Shown piece by piece: positions 16,452-26,072 of a stretch of 64,000 nucleotides of DNA (its first letter is position 1; each line of letters begins with the position of its first letter). Both the position numbers and the translations under genes were made by a program. Below the pieces are notes generated by a model, which was given only the letters and a program-made list of their open reading frames with translations, was not told the DNA's origin and did no database searches. Source of the DNA: an uncultured Propionibacteriaceae bacterium. Its GTDB lineage: Bacteria; Actinomycetota; Actinomycetes; Propionibacteriales; Propionibacteriaceae. Location of the stretch: the NCBI GenBank assembly GCA_938012815.1, contig CALLVV010000074.1, positions 43,053 to 107,052 on the forward strand, read 5' to 3'.

Positions 16452-17164
16452 CAGGCCACCAGCTCCCCGAGGTCGGAGACCACCAAACCCGCGCCGGATC
16501 GGCGCAGAGCGTCGGGACCGACCCCCCGGTCAATTCCGACCACGAGCCCGAACCCACCGGCGGCACCGGCGGCCACCCCGGACAGGGCGTCCTCGACCAC
16601 GACGGCCCGGGAGGGTTCCACCCGCAGCTGCTCGGCCGCGTATTGGAAGGTGTCGGGGGCTGGTTTGCCGGCCAGGTTCTGCTCCTTCGCAACGTTCCCG
16701 TCGACGATCACGGGGAAAGTGTCCTCCAGTCCTGCGGCGCGCAGAACCGGAACGGCGTTGCGTGAGGAGGAGACCACCGCCAGTTTCGCGCCCCGCACCC
16801 GGAGCGCGTCGATGAGCGCCCCGGACCCGGGGTAGGGGGCGACGCCGTCGCGGCGGATGATCTCGTTGAAGGTCTCGTTCTTGCGATTTCCCAGGCCGCA
16901 GATGCTCTGCCTGGTAGCGGTATCCGAGGGGTCACCCTCGGGCAGCTCGATGCCGCGGGATGTGAGGAAGTCGCGGACACCGTCGTAGCGGGGTTTCCCA
17001 TCCACATGAGCGAAGTAGTCGGCATCGGTCCACGGTTCCTGGCCAGGGAAACCGGCCAGGAAGGCGTTGAACATCTCGCCCCAGGCCTTCATGTGGACTT
17101 CAGCGGTTGGAGTTATGACCCCGTCCAGGTCGAAGAGGTAGGCGTCGAAGGCGCTGAATTGCAT
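16451..17164 (-). CDS. Beta-phosphoglucomutase-like HAD hydrolase
   Basis: A 237-residue HAD-superfamily protein. Motif I is FDLDGV with the nucleophile Asp12 and acid/base Asp14; motif II is VVSSSRNA; the lysine of motif III is in LAGKPAPDTF; motif IV is VVVEDALSGV. An alpha-helical cap inserted after motif I carries the TRQSICGLGNRKNE segment of the subclass. Beta-PGM converts beta-glucose 1-phosphate to glucose 6-phosphate. Directly upstream of and overlapping the GH65 phosphorylase gene. It begins 10 bases after the stop of nei, so it is probably part of the long minus-strand transcript. Confidence 0.9.
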   Translation of the reverse strand: MQFSAFDAYLFDLDGVITPTAEVHMKAWGEMFNAFLAGFPGQEPWTDADYFAHVDGKPRYDGVRDFLTSRGIELPEGDPSDTATRQSICGLGNRKNETFNEIIRRDGVAPYPGSGALIDALRVRGAKLAVVSSSRNAVPVLRAAGLEDTFPVIVDGNVAKEQNLAGKPAPDTFQYAAEQLRVEPSRAVVVEDALSGVAAGAAGGFGLVVGIDRGVGPDALRRSGAGLVVSDLGELVA

Positions 17165-17174
17165 AGCGAACAGC

Positions 17175-17999
17175 CTAGTCGGAAGCGCTGTTGAATCGCT
17201 GACATCTTGAGCACCAGTAGAGGTTGCGTCCCTCCAGCACGGTGGTGCTCACCTCGGTTCCGCACACCAGGCAGGGTTGCCCGGCGCGCCGGTACACGTA
17301 GACCTCACCCCCGTGGGCGTCCACCCTGGGAGGGCGTTCCTGAGCCTCGGGTCCGTGTTCGTCGGCGACGGTGTCGATGCGGCCGCGTTCCAGCGCCACC
17401 GTCATCAAACCCACCAGGTCCTCCCACAGCACATCCCAGGTGGCCTCGTCGATCTCCCGGCCCGGGGTGGTGGGGTCAATGCCGTGGCGGAACAACACCT
17501 CGGCGCGGAAGATGTTGCCCACCCCGGCTGCGACTCGTTGATCCATCAGCAGAGCGGCGATGGATTTGCCCGATCTGCGGATCCGTGTCCATCCGCGGGC
17601 GGGGTCGGCGTCGCCGCGCAGCGGGTCAGGGCCGGAGTCCGCGAGGACCTTCTCGTACTGGTCCTCGGTGATCAGTCGGCACCACTGCGGGCCGCGCAGG
17701 TCGGCGGCCCGGTCGCCGGCCACGATTCGCAACCGCACCTGCCCGACGGGCTCGGTGACCGGGGAGAACCCGAGTTTCCCGATCAGCCCCAGGTGGATGT
17801 GAATGCGGTTCGCGCCGGGAACGTCGAAGTTGACGAACAGGTGTTTCCCGATGGCCTCGGCACTGGTGAGGGTGTGGCCGTCCAGGGCGGCGGCCTCGTC
17901 GGCGAACCTTCCCTGCGGGGAGCTGACCCGCACCTCATGATCAGCGAAGTCTTCCTGGAAGGTGTTGGCGAGGCGGTGGATGACGTGTCCTTCGGGCAT
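17175..17999 (-). CDS. nei: Formamidopyrimidine-DNA glycosylase family endonuclease VIII (Nei-like)
   Basis: A 274-residue base-excision repair glycosylase. The N-terminus MPEGHVIHRL gives the catalytic Pro2 and Glu3 of the Fpg/Nei family and the PEG-H variant of actinobacterial Nei2. The helix-two-turn-helix segment is DQRVAAGVGNIFRAEVLF, with the Asn and Gly that contact DNA. A C-terminal zinc finger has CLVCG and CSRCQ. The upstream in-frame extension to 18125 is rejected since Pro2 must follow the initiator Met. It starts four bases after the SNF2 gene stop. Removes oxidised pyrimidines and nicks the strand. Confidence 0.93.
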   Translation of the reverse strand: MPEGHVIHRLANTFQEDFADHEVRVSSPQGRFADEAAALDGHTLTSAEAIGKHLFVNFDVPGANRIHIHLGLIGKLGFSPVTEPVGQVRLRIVAGDRAADLRGPQWCRLITEDQYEKVLADSGPDPLRGDADPARGWTRIRRSGKSIAALLMDQRVAAGVGNIFRAEVLFRHGIDPTTPGREIDEATWDVLWEDLVGLMTVALERGRIDTVADEHGPEAQERPPRVDAHGGEVYVYRRAGQPCLVCGTEVSTTVLEGRNLYWCSRCQRFNSASD

Positions 18000-18003
18000 T
18001 GCC

Positions 18004-21000
18004 CTATTCCAGCAGACGCCGGATGTCCGCGGCGGTGATGGCTGCGCTGTGGAACTCCCCCGTGTCGATGACAGATGCGAACAGGTCACGTTTGCGCTGC
18101 TGCAGGGCCACAACCTTTTCCTCAATGGTGTCCGCCGAGACCATGCGGTAGACGTTGACCGCCCGGGTCTGGCCGATACGGTGTGCCCGGTCGACGGCCT
18201 GGTTCTCGGCGGCTGGATTCCACCACGGGTCCAGCACGAAGACGTAGTCGGCCTCGGTGAGGGTGAGTCCGAACCCGCCAGCCTTCAGGGAGATCAGGAA
18301 CACCGGGGCGCTGCTTTCCCGGAACCGCGCGATGCGGGCGGGCCGGTCACGTGTGCGGCCGTCGAGGTAGACGTATTCGATGCCCTCCGTCTCCAGCGCC
18401 CCTCGCACCAGCTTCAGGAACCCGGTGAAGGAGGAGAACACCAGCGCGCGGTGTCCCTCCTCGGCCAGTTCCCGGATCTGCTCCAGCAGGGTGGTGATCT
18501 TCGCCGACGGGGCGGGCGGCAGTTCGGTGTCCACCAGGCGGGGGTCCAGGGCGAGCTGCCGCAGTTTCGTCAGAGCCCGGAAGATCGCCACCCGGTTCCG
18601 GTCCATGTCCTCGAGCATTCCGAGCACCCGGGTGCGTTCCCGGGTCAGGTGCTGGTCGTAGCGGCGCCGGTGCGCCGGGGTGAGTTCCAGCCGCGTGATC
18701 TGTTCCACCTTCTCGGGCAGTTCCTTGACCACCTCGCGTTTGGTGCGGCGCAGCATGAACGGGCGGATCCGGGCGCGCAGCCGCCCCAGAACATCGGCCT
18801 CGCCATTTTTCTCCACCGGTTTGCGGTAGTTCTCGGTGAAACCCTCCAGGCGCGGGAACAGTCCCGGCGCGGCGAGCGAGAACATCGACCACAGGTCGCC
18901 GAGGGAGTTCTCCAACGGGGTGCCGGTGATGGCCAGGGTGAACGGGGTCTCGATGCGGCGCGCCACCTGATAGGTGCGGGAGCGGTGGTTCTTGACGAAC
19001 TGGGCTTCGTCCAGCACCAGGCCACGCCATTTCTGTTCCAGGTATGCCTCGTCCTCCATGCGAAGGAGGGTGTAGGAGGTGACCACCAGGTGCGCGTCGC
19101 GGATCTCCTCGGCCAGTTCCGTGTCCCGCCGGGCCCGGGTGGCCCGGATGACGGCGACCTTCAGGCCGGGCGCGAACCGGGCCGCTTCCTCCGCCCAGGT
19201 GCCGACGACGCTGGCGGGGGCCACGACGAGCACCGGCGCGTCGTCGAGCTGGCCGAGTTCCCGGGCGCGTTCCAGCAGGGCCAGACTCTGAAGGGTTTTC
19301 CCGAGCCCCATGTCGTCGGCGAGCACGCCGCCGAGGTCCGCGTCCCAGAGCGCGGCGAGCCAGGTGAGTCCCTGCTCCTGGTAGGGCCGCAGCATTGCGT
19401 CCAGCCCGTCCGGGACCGTGACCCTCGTCTCGTCGGAACCGAGGTTCAGCAGGGTCTGCACGCGTTCCCGCCAGCGCCATGACTGTTCCTCCACGACCCC
19501 CAGTCCCGCGAGTTCCTCCCACAGGCCGGCCTGGTAGGCGCTGATCCGCAGTTGCCCGCCCGGGCCGGGGTCCACGAGTTCCCGGGCCTCCGCGAGGAGC
19601 TGTCGCAGCCGGTCAAGTTCGGGGCGGTCCAGCGGGAACCAGGTCCCGTCGTCCAGCAGCATCGCCTCATCGCCCGCGGCGAGCGCCCGGAAGAGCTGTT
19701 CGAAGGGCACGTCGCGGCCGGCGACGGTGACCCGGACGTGGAGGTTGAACCAGTCGTTGTCGCCGGTGTCCTCCGCGCCTACCGAAATCACCGGGGCCTC
19801 GGTGGCGCGCGAGTACTCGGGGGTCTCGCCGTGGTGGGTGACGATGACTCCTTCATCCTCCAGGAGGGGCAGGGTCTCGGTGACGAACCGTGCCGCATCG
19901 GCCCGGGTCACCGTCGCATTCGGATTCAGTCGTTGCCAGTACGGTTCCCGCAAGGCCGGGTGGTCCCCGACCAACCGGAGCGCGATCTCCTCGAGGATGT
20001 GCTCGGCCTCCTGATCCCGGAAGGCCTCCCCCGCCCGGGGATGAAACGCGACATCGACGGTAGTTTCCCCCGCTACATACCTGAAACCCCATTCGAGCAG
20101 CATCCGGTGGCCGGGTTCGTGGGTCAGGCCGAGGGTCAGTTCCGGATGCGGGAGGTCTTCCGGGTCCCACGTGCCCGGTGGAACGAGTTCTCTCTGCACC
20201 AGCGCCGGGAGATACATCAGCTGGAACCGCCCTGCGTCCTGGGCCGGGATCGTGACCGCCAAATTCTGGTTGAACAACCCTCGGATCGCGTCGGGTACCG
20301 TCCCGGCCAGTGGGCACAGACGCAACCGGCCGCCCGGTTCCAGCTCCCCCACTCCGTGGGCCGGTTCCCCGATCAGGAATCGCCGACTGCCCGGGGGCAC
20401 CGGCCCCAGGTCCCCGGACATCGCGAGCTGTCGCGATCCGTCGTCTCGGAGATCGACATCTAGCCAGATCCTGACCGGTTCGAATCCGACCTTCACGTCC
20501 TGGAGTCCCTGGCCCGCGATCAGGTGGATTCCGGCGTCCACACCCCGGCTCAGGAGCGACCAGCCCAGTGGGCCGAGGTCGGACAGGGAAACCGAGGCCG
20601 GGGTGCTGTAGGTGTACTGGTGGCGCCCCGTGAGCCTCGCCATCTGCAACAGGACCTCACGTTGCGCGGGTTCGTAGTTCACCCCCCGGTAATTCGTGAC
20701 AATGTCCAGCCAGCCGGCCTGGGATTTGATCCAGCCCTGTTTCCCGAGCCGCAGGGGACGCAACACCAGTCCGTTCGGCTGCTCCGGTGGACCGTCGATC
20801 CGGAACTCCAGGCCGAGTTCGACGGGCCTCCCCTCGGTCTCGGTTGCGGGCAGCAGCCCGGCCAGCGCTTTCTCCCAGGAGGACGCCGGGGAAACGGTCT
20901 CCATCGTCGATTCCCGCGCGGCAAGCAGCACCGCCACGGCGTGTTTGCACCCCATCCTCATCGGGCACGAACAGGCGCTGTTGATCCCTCGGTGATCGTG

Positions 21001-21198
21001 GTGGAGGAACGTCCGGTAGACCTTTCTTCCGCTGCCCTTGACCACCGCTTCGATGGAGCCGGTGCGGTCCGTGGAGTACTTCAGGACGTGCCCGGCGGCC
21101 TCGTAGGAACGTCCCCGCAGGAACGTGGCATCACCCCAGGAAGCTCGGATGGCCTCGTCGCTGACCTCCGTGACCCAAGCTGTGGAGTGGGGACCCAT
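18004..21198 (-). CDS. SNF2-family DEAD/DEAH helicase with SWIM zinc finger
   Basis: A 1064-residue protein. A SWIM zinc finger (CSCPMRMGCKHAVAVLLA, with Cys, Cys and His ligands) lies at about residues 76-95, followed by a SNF2-associated region. The helicase core has motif I DDMGLGKT near residue 630, motif II LDEAQFVKN near 726, motif III TGTPLENS, and motif V/VI segments QAVDRAHRIGQTR near the C-terminus. The ATG at 21198 is preferred over the longer frame because TAGGGT lies eight bases ahead (minus strand 21212-21207), a leaderless layout. The family moves on double-stranded DNA or displaces proteins, often in repair; the nei gene four bases downstream fits. Substrate unknown. Confidence 0.9.
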   Translation of the reverse strand: MGPHSTAWVTEVSDEAIRASWGDATFLRGRSYEAAGHVLKYSTDRTGSIEAVVKGSGRKVYRTFLHHDHRGINSACSCPMRMGCKHAVAVLLAARESTMETVSPASSWEKALAGLLPATETEGRPVELGLEFRIDGPPEQPNGLVLRPLRLGKQGWIKSQAGWLDIVTNYRGVNYEPAQREVLLQMARLTGRHQYTYSTPASVSLSDLGPLGWSLLSRGVDAGIHLIAGQGLQDVKVGFEPVRIWLDVDLRDDGSRQLAMSGDLGPVPPGSRRFLIGEPAHGVGELEPGGRLRLCPLAGTVPDAIRGLFNQNLAVTIPAQDAGRFQLMYLPALVQRELVPPGTWDPEDLPHPELTLGLTHEPGHRMLLEWGFRYVAGETTVDVAFHPRAGEAFRDQEAEHILEEIALRLVGDHPALREPYWQRLNPNATVTRADAARFVTETLPLLEDEGVIVTHHGETPEYSRATEAPVISVGAEDTGDNDWFNLHVRVTVAGRDVPFEQLFRALAAGDEAMLLDDGTWFPLDRPELDRLRQLLAEARELVDPGPGGQLRISAYQAGLWEELAGLGVVEEQSWRWRERVQTLLNLGSDETRVTVPDGLDAMLRPYQEQGLTWLAALWDADLGGVLADDMGLGKTLQSLALLERARELGQLDDAPVLVVAPASVVGTWAEEAARFAPGLKVAVIRATRARRDTELAEEIRDAHLVVTSYTLLRMEDEAYLEQKWRGLVLDEAQFVKNHRSRTYQVARRIETPFTLAITGTPLENSLGDLWSMFSLAAPGLFPRLEGFTENYRKPVEKNGEADVLGRLRARIRPFMLRRTKREVVKELPEKVEQITRLELTPAHRRRYDQHLTRERTRVLGMLEDMDRNRVAIFRALTKLRQLALDPRLVDTELPPAPSAKITTLLEQIRELAEEGHRALVFSSFTGFLKLVRGALETEGIEYVYLDGRTRDRPARIARFRESSAPVFLISLKAGGFGLTLTEADYVFVLDPWWNPAAENQAVDRAHRIGQTRAVNVYRMVSADTIEEKVVALQQRKRDLFASVIDTGEFHSAAITAADIRRLLE

Positions 21199-21288
21199 GC
21201 CGCCCCACCCTAGTGCGTTCCTAGACTGTTCCCATGAACAATCGAGGCACGCCACGGGAACTGGGGCGCGACGGCATCAGCGGACTGG

Positions 21289-23379
21289 TCACTCGTCACC
21301 GGGCGATCCGGGCGCAGATGCTGCCGCGTCGCCGCCGTCGCTGAGCCCCGCGGGTCCCTTCTCCAGGAGGATCAGGAATCCCGCCTCGTCGAGGATGGGC
21401 AGCCCCAGTTCCTCCGCCTTGGTGGCCTTGCTTCCGGCGTTCTCCCCCACCACCACGTAGCTGGTTTTCCGGCTCACCGACCCGGCGGCCTTGCCGCCCC
21501 GGGAGACGATGGCTTCCTTGGCCCCGTCGCGGGTGAATCGCTCGAGGCTTCCCGTGACGACCACGGTCAGTCCCTCAAGGGTGGCGGAGGGCCGGTCGTC
21601 GTTGCCCGGTCCGGGGAGTTCATCGGCCATCCGGACCCCGGCGGCGGTCCAGGCCTCGACGATGTCGGCGTGCCAGTCCACCTCGAACCACAGTTTCAGC
21701 GACTGGGCGATCACCGGGCCCACGCCCTCGGTGTCGGCCAGTTCGTCGACGGAGGCGGCACGGATCGCGGACATGCTCCCGAAGCGGGACGCGAGCGCGC
21801 GGGCCGCGATGGGGCCGACGTGACGGATGGACAACGCCACCAGCACCCGCCACAGCGGCTGCTGCTTGGCGGCAGCCAGGTTTTCCAGCAGCTTCAGGCC
21901 GTTGGCGGTGATCCCCCGCCGGGTGGCGTAGATGGAGCTGCGGGCCAGGTCCTCCTCGGTGAGCGCGAACAGACCCGACTCGTCGGTCAGCAAGCCGGAT
22001 TCCAGGAGGTCGCGGGCTCCCACCTCGCCCAACGCCTCGATGTCGAAGGCCCCGCGGGCGGCCAGCGAGTAGAGGCGTTCCCTGAGCTGGCTGGGGCAGC
22101 TGCGGGCGTTCGGGCAACGCAGATCCTTGTCACCCTCCTTCTGCTGCGCCAAGGCAGTGCCGCAGGCCGGGCAGTGGGTGGCCATCACGAAGTCGCGTTC
22201 GTTGCCGCCGCGCAGCGAGACGACGGGGGCGACGATCTCGGGGATCACGTCACCGGCCTTGCGCAGCACCACCGTGTCCCCGATCCGCACCCCCTTGCGC
22301 GCCACCTCGTGGGCGTTGTGGAGGGTGGCCATCGCGACCGTGGAGCCCGCAACCAACACCGGTTCCATCGCCCCGAACGGGGTGACGCGCCCGGTACGCC
22401 CGACCCCGACGCGGATGTCGAGGAGCCGGGTATGGACCTCCTCCGGGGGGTACTTGTAGGCGATAGCCCAGCGGGGTGCCCGGGATGTGGATCCCAGCCG
22501 GCGCTGGACGGCTATGTCGTCGACCTTGACCACGACCCCGTCGATCTCGTGTTCGGCGTCGTGGCGGTGTTCGCCGTGATGGGTCACGTATGCGTGGACC
22601 GCAGCGGCTGAGTCGACCACCCGGGTGTGGCTGGAGACCGGTAGCCCATAGGAATCCAGTACTTCATAGGCCTGGCTCTGGTGGGTCAGGGAGATGCCGT
22701 CGTGGGTTCCGATGCCATGGACGATCATCTGCAGAGGCCTGGCCGCGGTGATCCTGGGGTCCTTCTGCCTGAGTGATCCGGCGGCGGCATTGCGGGGATT
22801 GGCGAACCGGTGCTGCCCGGCCTCTTCCAGGGCCTCGTTCAGCTCTGCGAAAGCCAGCTTGGGAAAGAACACCTCACCTCGTACCTCCAACACATCCGGG
22901 ATATTTGCTCCCCTCAACCGATGCGGTATGCCGCGGATGGTGGCGACGTTGCTGGTGATGTCCTCCCCCACCCGTCCATCCCCCCGGGTGGCAGCCTGCG
23001 CGAGGCGCCCGTCGAGATAGGTGAGGTTCACCGCCACCCCGTCGATCTTCAACTCGCACAGGTAGTGCTCGGCTGGCACCCTGGTCAGCCACGTGGCCAG
23101 TTCGGCCTCGTCGAAAACGTTGTCGAGGCTCAGCATCCGCTGCCGGTGGGTGACGGGGGTGAACTCGGTCACGCGCGCATAGGCAACCCGCGTGGTGGCG
23201 GAACCCGGGCGCCGCAGTTCGGGGTGACGATCCTCCAGGCCCGCGAGTTCCTTGAGCCGTTCGTCGTACTCGGCGTCGGAGATGATGGGCTCGACACCCC
23301 CGTAGTAGGCATCGCTGGCGGCCAGGAGAAACTGGTTGAGTTCCTGCCAGCGGTATTCGGTTTCGGGGGAAATCGTCAT
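21289..23379 (-). CDS. ligA: NAD+-dependent DNA ligase
   Basis: A 696-residue ligase of normal size. The N-terminal NAD-binding domain Ia is followed by the adenylation domain with the active-site lysine Lys111 in CELKIDG. Then come the OB fold, a Cys4 zinc finger (CPACG, CPNARSC), helix-hairpin-helix repeats (LADTEGVGPVIAQSL) and a C-terminal BRCT domain (about 610-690, VVTGSLERFTRDGAKEAI and VVVGENAGSKATKAEELG). Seals nicks in replication and repair. It lies 90 bases upstream of the SNF2-nei run on the same strand and diverges from pepN. Confidence 0.97.
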   Translation of the reverse strand: MTISPETEYRWQELNQFLLAASDAYYGGVEPIISDAEYDERLKELAGLEDRHPELRRPGSATTRVAYARVTEFTPVTHRQRMLSLDNVFDEAELATWLTRVPAEHYLCELKIDGVAVNLTYLDGRLAQAATRGDGRVGEDITSNVATIRGIPHRLRGANIPDVLEVRGEVFFPKLAFAELNEALEEAGQHRFANPRNAAAGSLRQKDPRITAARPLQMIVHGIGTHDGISLTHQSQAYEVLDSYGLPVSSHTRVVDSAAAVHAYVTHHGEHRHDAEHEIDGVVVKVDDIAVQRRLGSTSRAPRWAIAYKYPPEEVHTRLLDIRVGVGRTGRVTPFGAMEPVLVAGSTVAMATLHNAHEVARKGVRIGDTVVLRKAGDVIPEIVAPVVSLRGGNERDFVMATHCPACGTALAQQKEGDKDLRCPNARSCPSQLRERLYSLAARGAFDIEALGEVGARDLLESGLLTDESGLFALTEEDLARSSIYATRRGITANGLKLLENLAAAKQQPLWRVLVALSIRHVGPIAARALASRFGSMSAIRAASVDELADTEGVGPVIAQSLKLWFEVDWHADIVEAWTAAGVRMADELPGPGNDDRPSATLEGLTVVVTGSLERFTRDGAKEAIVSRGGKAAGSVSRKTSYVVVGENAGSKATKAEELGLPILDEAGFLILLEKGPAGLSDGGDAAASAPGSPGDE

Positions 23380-23467
23380 GGCCCCATGCTGTCACAATCC
23401 CCGCACGGGGAATGATGCGATAAAGTGCTTGGGCTTGGCAGAACAGCAACGATGATTGAAGGTGTCC

Positions 23468-26047
23468 ATGGCAACCGCCAATATCACTCGCGAAGAAGCC
23501 GTCCTCCGCTCCGGCGTCGTCAAGGCAGGGGCCTACCGGGTGACGGTTGACGTGACCGGCAACGGTGTCGCCGATCCCGAGCGCACCTTCGCCTCTCACA
23601 CCGAACTCGATTTCGCATCGAAGGGTGGCTCCACCCACTTGGACGTGATCGCGGACGAGATCCGTTCCGCCACCCTTGATGGCAATCCGCTTCCCACCGA
23701 TGGGTTCGATGGCTACCGACTGCCGTTGAAGAACCTTCCGGAAGGCGACCACACGATCGTCGTCGACGCCGTGTTCCGCTACTCCCGCACCGGTGAGGGA
23801 TTGCACCGTTTCGTCGACACTGACGGCAAGGTCTACCTGTACTCCCAGTTCGAGACGGCCGATGCCCGGCGCATGTACGCCACCTTCGAACAGCCCGACC
23901 AGAAGGCGACCTTCCAGCTGACCGTCCTGGCTCCCGCGCACTGGAGCGTATTCACCAATTCCCGCTCCGTCGAGGGTCAGCCGGCCGGGGAGGGGATAGC
24001 GCGTTTCGAGCACGCCCCCACCCCCGTGATATCGACCTACATCACCGCCTTGGTGGCCGGCGAGTACCACGTGGTCAAGGGCCAGATCAGCTCCGCTTCC
24101 GGGGCACTGCCCGCTTCTGTGGCCTGCCGCGCCTCAGTGGCCGAGTTCCTCGACGCCGACCGGATCCTCGAGACCACGCAGCGCGGTTTCGAGGTGTTCG
24201 AGTCGGCCTTCGGGGTGCCCTACGCCTTCGATTCCTACGACCAGATCTTCGTACCCGAATTCAATTTCGGCGCCATGGAGAACGCGGGCTGTGTCACCTT
24301 CCGCGACCAGTATCTGTTCCGTTCCCGGGTCACCGCCCGCGAGATGGAGGCTCGCGACAACACCATCCTCCACGAACTGGCCCACATGTGGTTCGGCGAT
24401 CTGGTGACGATGCAGTGGTGGGACGACCTGTGGCTCAACGAGTCGTTCGCCGAGTGGGCCTCGCACTTCGCGGCCGACGAGATCGCGAAGAAGTACGACA
24501 CGGGAGCCAATCCGTGGGCATCGTTCTCGAACGAACGCAAGGCCTGGGCCTACCTACAGGACCAGCTGTCCACCACCCACCCCATAGCCGCTGACATGAG
24601 CGACCTGGAGAAGGTGGAACAGAACTTCGACGGCATCACCTACGCCAAGGGTGCCTCCGTGTTGAAACTGCTGGTCTCCTTTGTCGGCATTGATGCTTTC
24701 ACCAAGGGGGTCGGGAACTACTTCCGCAAGCATGCCCACGGCAACACCACCCTGGCCGACCTGCTCACCGAACTGGAGGCGGCCTCCGGGCGCGACCTGT
24801 CCTGGTTCGCCGGGCAATGGCTGGAAAGCGCGGGGGTGAACACTCTGCGGGCCGAGTTCGAGGTCGACGAGACCGGTACCTTCACGCGGTTCACGGTCGT
24901 CCAGACAGCACCCGAGGCCTGGCCGACGCTGCGCACCCACCGACTCGGAATCGGCATCTACGCCAATACCGACAACGGCCTGGAACGCGTCGACTACGTG
25001 GAAACCGACATCTCCGGCGAACGCACCGAAGTGCCTGAGCTGGTCGGCCGGGCCCGCCGCGACGTGGTCTTGTTGAACGACGGAGACCTCACCTTCGCGA
25101 AGATCCGCCTCGACGAGATGTCCCGCAACGCACTAGTGGCCGGGATCGACAGGTTGACCGACCCGCTGGCCCGCGCCGTCACCTGGTCGTTGTTCTGGGA
25201 CTCGGTTCGCGACGCCGAGATCGCCCCCCAGGAGCTGATCTCACTGGCCCTCCAAGGCGTCGGTTCAGAGAGGGACATGGCCGCCGTCACCACGGTACTG
25301 GCGCAGGCCGCGGTATGCTCGGGTCGTTTCATGGCTCCCGAGCTGCGTGAGGCCGCGAACATGAAATTCGTCACCGGTCTGGCTGGGCTGCTGAAGGAAG
25401 CCGAACCCGGTTCTGATGCTCAGCTCATCATTGCCAAGACCCTGATCGGGGTCGCCCGCAGCGAGAGCGCCTGCGAGCTGATCCGCGGCTGGCTGCACGA
25501 CGAGGAGGTCCCCACCGATCTCACCGTGGACACGGAGGTGCGCTGGCTCATCGTCACCACACTGGCCCGCCGTGGGGTTTTCGGTGAGAAGGAGATCACC
25601 GCCGAGCTGAAACGGGACAACACCAATACGGGTGCCGAACGCGCCGCCGGCGCCCGCTCAAGTCTGCCATCCTCAGAGGCCAAGGCCGAGGCGTGGCGGC
25701 TGGCCACCGCGGACCCGGACGTCCCGAACGAGACTCACCGCAGCATCGCCGCGGGGTTCATCAACTACGGCCAGGAGGACGTGCTGGCTCCCTACGTGGA
25801 TGCCTATGCGGAACTGGCAGAGGCCATCTCGAAACGCGCGGACGGCTGGGATACACGCGGCTACGCTGCCATCGGGACGGCGCTCAGGTGGCTGTTCCCT
25901 GAAACCCTGGCGACAGCCGATGTGATCAGGCGGTTCCGCCAATATCTTGCCGAGGGTGAACCCGCGGACCAGGTACGACGCCTGTTGAGCGAGCGCCTCG
26001 ACGAGGCAGAACGGAGCCTGCGGGTCCAGGAACGCAGCCGCCACTGA
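23468..26047 (+). CDS. pepN: Aminopeptidase N (M1 family zinc metallopeptidase)
   Basis: An 859-residue protein. The M1 exopeptidase motif GAMENAG is at residues 268-274, the zinc site HELAH at 302-306 with the third ligand glutamate in WLNESFAEW, and a conserved tyrosine lies downstream (GITYAKGA). The C-terminal ERAP1-like domain (about 520-850) is helical and typical of actinobacterial PepN. The ATG at 23468 is preceded by GAAGGTG. It removes N-terminal amino acids from peptides in the cytoplasm. It is followed after 25 bases by pyrB on the same strand. Confidence 0.95.
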   Translation: MATANITREEAVLRSGVVKAGAYRVTVDVTGNGVADPERTFASHTELDFASKGGSTHLDVIADEIRSATLDGNPLPTDGFDGYRLPLKNLPEGDHTIVVDAVFRYSRTGEGLHRFVDTDGKVYLYSQFETADARRMYATFEQPDQKATFQLTVLAPAHWSVFTNSRSVEGQPAGEGIARFEHAPTPVISTYITALVAGEYHVVKGQISSASGALPASVACRASVAEFLDADRILETTQRGFEVFESAFGVPYAFDSYDQIFVPEFNFGAMENAGCVTFRDQYLFRSRVTAREMEARDNTILHELAHMWFGDLVTMQWWDDLWLNESFAEWASHFAADEIAKKYDTGANPWASFSNERKAWAYLQDQLSTTHPIAADMSDLEKVEQNFDGITYAKGASVLKLLVSFVGIDAFTKGVGNYFRKHAHGNTTLADLLTELEAASGRDLSWFAGQWLESAGVNTLRAEFEVDETGTFTRFTVVQTAPEAWPTLRTHRLGIGIYANTDNGLERVDYVETDISGERTEVPELVGRARRDVVLLNDGDLTFAKIRLDEMSRNALVAGIDRLTDPLARAVTWSLFWDSVRDAEIAPQELISLALQGVGSERDMAAVTTVLAQAAVCSGRFMAPELREAANMKFVTGLAGLLKEAEPGSDAQLIIAKTLIGVARSESACELIRGWLHDEEVPTDLTVDTEVRWLIVTTLARRGVFGEKEITAELKRDNTNTGAERAAGARSSLPSSEAKAEAWRLATADPDVPNETHRSIAAGFINYGQEDVLAPYVDAYAELAEAISKRADGWDTRGYAAIGTALRWLFPETLATADVIRRFRQYLAEGEPADQVRRLLSERLDEAERSLRVQERSRH

Positions 26048-26072
26048 TCCAAAGCCCCGGAGGAGCCCGGCC

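Noticed and set aside
17962..19482. 506-residue plus-strand frame opposite the SNF2 gene
   Set aside because: Antisense shadow of the helicase C-terminal half.
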